This document shows, in pieces, positions 60,469 through 64,000 of a stretch of 64,000 nt of DNA. The notes beneath the pieces were generated by a model. The model had not been told where the DNA came from. It made no database searches and saw only the letters and a list, made by a program, of their open reading frames with translations. The position numbers and the translations under genes were made by a program. The DNA lies in the NCBI RefSeq assembly GCF_004214935.1, contig NZ_SFCC01000012.1, positions 225,403-289,402 on the forward strand, in the 5' to 3' direction. Every line of letters starts with the position of its first letter. The first letter of the stretch is position 1. The stretch comes from Amycolatopsis suaedae. Lineage in GTDB: Bacteria; Actinomycetota; Actinomycetes; Mycobacteriales; Pseudonocardiaceae.

Positions 60469-61842
60469 GTGACGTTCCGAGTGCTCGGTCCGCTGGAGGT
60501 CCACGACCCGGCCGGCAGGCCCGTCGAGCTGGGCACCGGCAAGTCCGTGACGCTCCTGTCCGCGTTGCTCCGCCACGCTAACCGCTGGGTCAGCATAGAG
60601 CAGCTGATCTCCACGATCTGGCATGAACAGGCCGTGCCGGCGTCGGCCGTGCGCAACCTCAAGACCTACGTCTGGCGGTTGCGCCGCACCCTCGGCGCGG
60701 CCCGGATCGACAGCCGCGCGGGCGCCTACCGGATCCGGCTGGCCCGCGGTGAGCTGGACAGCGACCGGGCGCGGGCGCTGCTCGCCGCCGCCGGGCACGT
60801 CCCGCCCGCCGAGGCGGCTGGGCTGCTCACCGAGGCGGCGGAGCTGTGGCGGGGCCGCCCCTACGCCGAGCTGCCCGAGTCCATGGTGGCCGACCTGGTC
60901 ACCGAGCTGGACCAGCTGCGCTGGCAGGTCAGGGAACGGCTGGCGGCGGCACTGACCGCCGCCGGTCACCACGACGAGGCCGCCGCGCTGCTGCGGGAAC
61001 TGACCACGCAGGACCCGTTGCGGGAGGGCCCGCAGGCACGGCTGGTGCTGGCACTGCACCATGCCGGCCGGCGGGCCGAGGCACTGGAGGCCTTCCGGCG
61101 TGCGAGGGCCGAGCTGGTCACCGAGCTGGGGGTGGAGCCGGGCCCGGAGCTGGCCGCCGCGCACCGCGCGGTGCTGGGCGCCGCCCCGCAGCTGCCCGCC
61201 CCGGCACCGCACTTCACCGGACGGCAGGCGGAGCTGGCCAGGGTGGCCGCCCTGCTGCGGGCCGGGCGGGTGCTGTCGGTCGACGGTGTGCGTGGCGTCG
61301 GCAAGACCGCGCTGGCCGTCCGGGCCGCGCACGACCTGGCCGCAGGCTTCCCGGACGGGCGGGTGCTGCTGAACCTGCGTGGCCACGACGTCCGCGGCCC
61401 GCTGCCGGTCGCCGAGGCGCTGGCCCGGTTGCTGCGGGCGGTCGGCGCCGACGTTCCTGCCGATCCGGCCGGCCGGGCGGCCGCGTGGGCCGCGGCGCTG
61501 GCGGGCAGGCGGGTTCTGGTGGTCCTCGACGACGCGGCCTGCGCCGCGCAGGTGCGGCCCCTGCTGCCGGCCGCGGGACCGGCGGCGGCGCTCGTCACCG
61601 GCTCGCACCCGCTGCCGGGCCTGCCGGCGCTGACATTGCGGCCGCTGCCCGACCGCGACGCGTGGCGGCTGCTGCGCGCGGAGGTGGGCGCCGTCGCCGA
61701 GACCGAGGCCGCCGCGGCGGCGCTGCGGCGGTGCGAGGGCCTGCCGGCGGCGATCCGCGCGGCCTCCACCCTCCTGCTCAACGGTCTGCTGTGGACAGAA
61801 GGCCGACTGGTGACCGCCGGAACGTACGGATCGGCGGCGTGA
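60469..61842 (+). CDS. SARP-type (BTAD) regulator with NB-ARC remnant, 457 aa
   Basis: CAGGAGGTG precedes a GTG. An OmpR-like winged helix (about residues 1-95) and a BTAD domain (about 95-245) are followed by an NB-ARC-like ATPase (Walker A GVRGVGKTALAV, Walker B VLVVLDDA). The C-terminal TPR domain of AfsR-type proteins is absent, so it ends soon after the ATPase. SARPs activate secondary-metabolite or developmental genes. No biosynthetic cluster is in this window. Confidence 0.88.
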   Translation: MTFRVLGPLEVHDPAGRPVELGTGKSVTLLSALLRHANRWVSIEQLISTIWHEQAVPASAVRNLKTYVWRLRRTLGAARIDSRAGAYRIRLARGELDSDRARALLAAAGHVPPAEAAGLLTEAAELWRGRPYAELPESMVADLVTELDQLRWQVRERLAAALTAAGHHDEAAALLRELTTQDPLREGPQARLVLALHHAGRRAEALEAFRRARAELVTELGVEPGPELAAAHRAVLGAAPQLPAPAPHFTGRQAELARVAALLRAGRVLSVDGVRGVGKTALAVRAAHDLAAGFPDGRVLLNLRGHDVRGPLPVAEALARLLRAVGADVPADPAGRAAAWAAALAGRRVLVVLDDAACAAQVRPLLPAAGPAAALVTGSHPLPGLPALTLRPLPDRDAWRLLRAEVGAVAETEAAAAALRRCEGLPAAIRAASTLLLNGLLWTEGRLVTAGTYGSAA

Positions 61843-61879
61843 TGACGAACCCGACCACGCTTTCGATCGGAGGTCCGCG

Positions 61880-62536
61880 ATGACCCACACCCTGTCCGAG
61901 CGCCCGGCAGGCAGCACCACGTCCCGGCCGGGGGTCGCCGACTTGCTCGCGTCGGCCACCACCGAGATCGTGGTGCTGGCCGCCGATCCGGCCGGTGTGC
62001 TGCCCGCCGCGCTGCTGCGTCACCTCTACCGTGCCGATCTGGTGCCCGGTGTGCGTTTCCGCGTGCTGGTGCCGGACAACGCGCGGCTCGCGCCGAAGGC
62101 GGCCGCCCGGCTGCGGGCGCTGTCCACGGCGGGTGCGGTGGTGCGCACGGCACCCGAGGTGTTCACCGACGTGCTGGTGGTCGACGGGGCGCTGGCGATC
62201 GTGCCTGCCGACCGGGCGCCCGGCGGTGCCGCCGTGCTCGACCTGCCCGGGGTCGTCGGCACGTTCCTGGAGCTGTTCGCGCGGGGCTGGGCGGGCGCCG
62301 TCCCGCTGCTGGCCGCGGACCTGCCGCAGACGGAACTGTCGGCGCGGGAACGGGATCTGCTGCTCCTGCTGTCCGAAGGCTGCACCGACGACTCGGCCGC
62401 GGCGCGGCTGGACGTGTCGGTGCGGACCGTGCGGCGGATGGTGGCCGACCTGATGCACCGGCTCGGCGCCCGCAGCCGCTTCCAGGCGGGCGCGAAGGCG
62501 GCGGGCCGGGGCTGGCTGCTGCCCGCGACGACCTGA
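61880..62536 (+). CDS. LuxR-HTH regulator with PLD-like N-terminus, 218 aa
   Basis: The C-terminal quarter is a LuxR HTH (LSARERDLLLLLSEGCTDDSAAARLDVSVRTVRRMV). The N-terminal part (ATTEIVVLAADPAGVLP, VRFRVLVPDNARL, TDVLVVDGALAIVP) looks like the phospholipase-D-like sensor fold seen in some actinobacterial regulators, without HKD catalytic motifs. It follows the SARP gene by 37 bp and precedes the orphan response regulator; the three are probably co-transcribed. Confidence 0.8.
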   Translation: MTHTLSERPAGSTTSRPGVADLLASATTEIVVLAADPAGVLPAALLRHLYRADLVPGVRFRVLVPDNARLAPKAAARLRALSTAGAVVRTAPEVFTDVLVVDGALAIVPADRAPGGAAVLDLPGVVGTFLELFARGWAGAVPLLAADLPQTELSARERDLLLLLSEGCTDDSAAARLDVSVRTVRRMVADLMHRLGARSRFQAGAKAAGRGWLLPATT

Positions 62537-62558
62537 GGGTGGGCTACCGTGGGTACTC

Positions 62559-63224
62559 GTGCGCGTTCTGGTGGTCGAGGATGTCGAGGACCTGCGCAGG
62601 GGGATCCACTCGTCGTTGCGGACGGCGGGGTTCGCGGTGGACGCCGCGGCCGACCTGCCGGAGGCCGACGAAGCCTTGCATGTCAACACTTACGACTGTG
62701 CGGTGTTCGACCGCATGCTGCCCAGCGGTGACGCGCTCGCCTACGTCGCGCGCAGGCGGCAGGCCGGCTGGGCGGTCCCGGTTCTGTTCCTGACCGGGCT
62801 GGGCAGTGTCCCGGAACGCCTGGACGGGCTGCGGCACGCCGACGACTACCTGGTCAAGCCGTTCGACACCGCGGAGCTCGTCGCCCGGGTGCGCAGCCTG
62901 TGCCGCCGCGCGGGTGCGGCCGCGTCGCCGCTGCTGCGGGTCGCCGACGTCGAACTGGACACCGCGCGGCACGAGGTCCGCAGGGCCGGTGTGCTGCTGA
63001 CGCTGACCCGGACCGAGTTCGCGGTACTGGAACGGCTGCTCACCGACGCGGACCGGCCGGTGTCGCGTGCCGAGCTGATCCGGCACGCCTGGGACGAGAT
63101 GGCCGATCCGGCGTCCAACGTGCTCGACGTCGTCATCGCCCAGCTGCGCCGCAAACTGCGCAAGCCGCCGTTGATCCACACCGTGCGGGGCACCGGTTAT
63201 CAGGCCGGCGCCCCGCCAGGGTAG
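62559..63224 (+). CDS. Orphan OmpR-family response regulator, 221 aa
   Basis: Receiver with VEDVEDL pocket, phospho-Asp in CAVFDRMLPSGDA, FLTGLG (Thr present) and Lys in YLVKPFDTAE, followed by an OmpR winged helix (LTLTRTEFAVLERLLTDADRPVSRAELIRHAW). No kinase gene accompanies it. Close block-by-block similarity to 59745-60413 indicates duplication, so the same kinase may act on both. GTG start at 62559. Convergent with the M23 peptidase gene. Confidence 0.91.
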   Translation: MRVLVVEDVEDLRRGIHSSLRTAGFAVDAAADLPEADEALHVNTYDCAVFDRMLPSGDALAYVARRRQAGWAVPVLFLTGLGSVPERLDGLRHADDYLVKPFDTAELVARVRSLCRRAGAAASPLLRVADVELDTARHEVRRAGVLLTLTRTEFAVLERLLTDADRPVSRAELIRHAWDEMADPASNVLDVVIAQLRRKLRKPPLIHTVRGTGYQAGAPPG

Positions 63225-63230
63225 GGCCTC

Positions 63231-63761
63231 TTAGCAGCCGGTGCTGCTGGTGACCGTGGTGTTGCCGAAGTACTTGATGGCCAGCCCGTTGAGCACGACG
63301 CGCCGCACGGAGCCGTTGAGCTTCTGCTCATAGTGCAGGTGCGGCCCGCTGGAACCGCCGCTGTTGCCGACCTTGCCGATGATCGTGCCGGTGCTGACCG
63401 ACCTGCCCACCGAGGTGTTGAAAGCGCTCAGGTGCGCGTACAGCGTCTGCCAGCCGCCGCTGTGGGTGACGACGATGTACTTGCCGTAGCTGGTGTTGCC
63501 GAGGTCGCGCACGGTGGTGACCTTGCCGGGCGCGCTGGAGCGCACGTTCTTGCCCTGTGCGCCGGAACGCTGGAAGTCGACGGCGTTCTGCGGGTTGTGG
63601 TTGGTGCGGGTGTTGGCGTTCCAGACCTGCCCGCAGTCGAACGGGGTCCGGAAGTTGATCGCCTGCGGTTCGACCTGGGCCGCGGCCGGTGCGACGGCTC
63701 CCGCCATCAGCATCGCGCCCGCCGCCAGCCCGGTGAACACCTTGCCGAGCGTTTTCAACAT
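63231..63761 (-). CDS. Secreted M23 (LytM-type) metallopeptidase, 176 aa
   Basis: GGAGGAG precedes the ATG at 63761. A signal peptide (about residues 1-28, ending PAAAQVEP) leads to a LytM domain with zinc ligands in NHNPQNAVDF (His and Asp) and SGPHLHYE (HLH), plus GNTSYGKYIVVTHSGGWQTLYAHL and an intact GKVGNSGG loop. Single-domain endopeptidase or lysis-related peptidase acting on peptidoglycan cross-links. Two Cys (near residue 43 and the C-terminus) could form a disulfide. Upstream DNA has two palindromic repeats. Confidence 0.9.
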   Translation of the reverse strand: MLKTLGKVFTGLAAGAMLMAGAVAPAAAQVEPQAINFRTPFDCGQVWNANTRTNHNPQNAVDFQRSGAQGKNVRSSAPGKVTTVRDLGNTSYGKYIVVTHSGGWQTLYAHLSAFNTSVGRSVSTGTIIGKVGNSGGSSGPHLHYEQKLNGSVRRVVLNGLAIKYFGNTTVTSSTGC

Positions 63762-63857
63762 GACGTGCTCCTCCACTGTGCAGGGTGTGGGTGCGCCGCA
63801 GACGGTAAGAAACCCACGTACAAATGCCGTACAAAGCACACGATTGCCGTGGCCCTG

Positions 63858-63884
63858 ATGCCGTGAAGGGGGCCCTCACGGCAT
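63858..63884. repeat. Diverged palindromic intergenic element
   Basis: ATGCCGTGA and TCACGGCAT arms around AGGGGGCCC, followed by GCGAC. A distant relative of the GTGAAGG family (same GTGAAGG start), upstream of the M23 peptidase gene. Confidence 0.6.
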
Positions 63885-63923
63885 GCGACACCAGGGGCCT
63901 GGCGAAGTCGGGGTGCCGTGTGC

Positions 63924-63972
63924 CCCCAATGTGGCATTGGGGGAGTTCAAGTTCCCCAATGCCACATTGGGG
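63924..63972. repeat. Inverted pair of 19-bp palindromes
   Basis: CCCCAATGTGGCATTGGGG (63924-63942) and its exact reverse complement (63954-63972) are separated by 11 bp. Each copy can fold on itself, and the pair can fold into one 19-bp stem. It lies about 160 bp upstream of the M23 start. Confidence 0.85.
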
Positions 63973-64000
63973 AACTTTGCTGGATCTCTTTCGTGGTGAC

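Noticed and set aside
63762..64000. A ydaO/c-di-AMP riboswitch upstream of the M23 peptidase
   Set aside because: The consensus boxes are absent; the region holds only palindromic repeats.

Overview
The window is high-GC actinobacterial DNA. Overlapping GTGA/ATGA operons, Tat and Sec exoenzymes, a SARP regulator, a SigE-type ECF factor and MoxR/DUF58/transglutaminase genes all fit. A family of intergenic palindromes (arms GTGAAGGCCACCTT / AAGGTGGCCTTCAC) and a recurring GTCCAC(A/T)GTGGAC word suggest Pseudonocardiales, perhaps an Amycolatopsis relative; this is inferred from style, not from a marker gene.

Region 1 (1-18.2 kb) is a plant cell-wall polysaccharide locus. It encodes four GH43 enzymes (one cut by the window edge), a PL9 pectate lyase, a GH2 enzyme, a BNR-propeller enzyme, a PL11 rhamnogalacturonan lyase, a CE12 rhamnogalacturonan acetylesterase, two secreted alpha/beta hydrolases (one closely resembling cutinase/PET-hydrolase enzymes) and a GH16 enzyme. 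Together they fit attack on rhamnogalacturonan-I and arabinan/arabinogalactan side chains. Near-identical LacI-type operators (TGTTAGCGTTAACA, TGTGAGCGTTCACA) sit in both divergent promoter regions of the locus.

Region 2 (18.2-29.4 kb) holds a repeat-rich spacer and then one minus-strand operon: ABC solute-binding protein, ATPase, two permeases, a cupin, an unusual Gfo/Idh-PmoA-like fusion and an XRE regulator. Upstream lie two divergent LacI-family regulators, which are candidates for the operators of region 1.

Region 3 (29.4-30.7 kb) is a degraded AbrB-like/tyrosine-integrase pair, with a frameshift and a truncation, next to a tRNA-Leu(CAA) with an unexpectedly short variable arm.

Region 4 (30.7-47.6 kb) is mixed chromosomal content: a NarL-type two-component system with a DUF418 membrane protein; a TetR-SMR-SMR-P450 operon with a clear 30-bp operator; an arginase-family protein divergent from a GH18 chitinase; a secreted hydrolase; an ECF sigma factor with its membrane partner and a GT87 transferase; an isochorismatase-like protein without its catalytic Cys; an ATP-dependent DNA ligase; a phosphotransferase; and a quinone oxidoreductase.

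Region 5 (47.5-64 kb) holds an MMPL transporter divergent from an OmpR/HK pair, a broken VOC gene, a membrane-anchored pseudokinase, the MoxR-DUF58-transglutaminase operon (transglutaminase Cys and His replaced), a second HK/RR pair, a SARP regulator, a LuxR-HTH regulator, an orphan response regulator paralogous to the one beside it, and a secreted M23 peptidase. The window ends in palindromic repeats.
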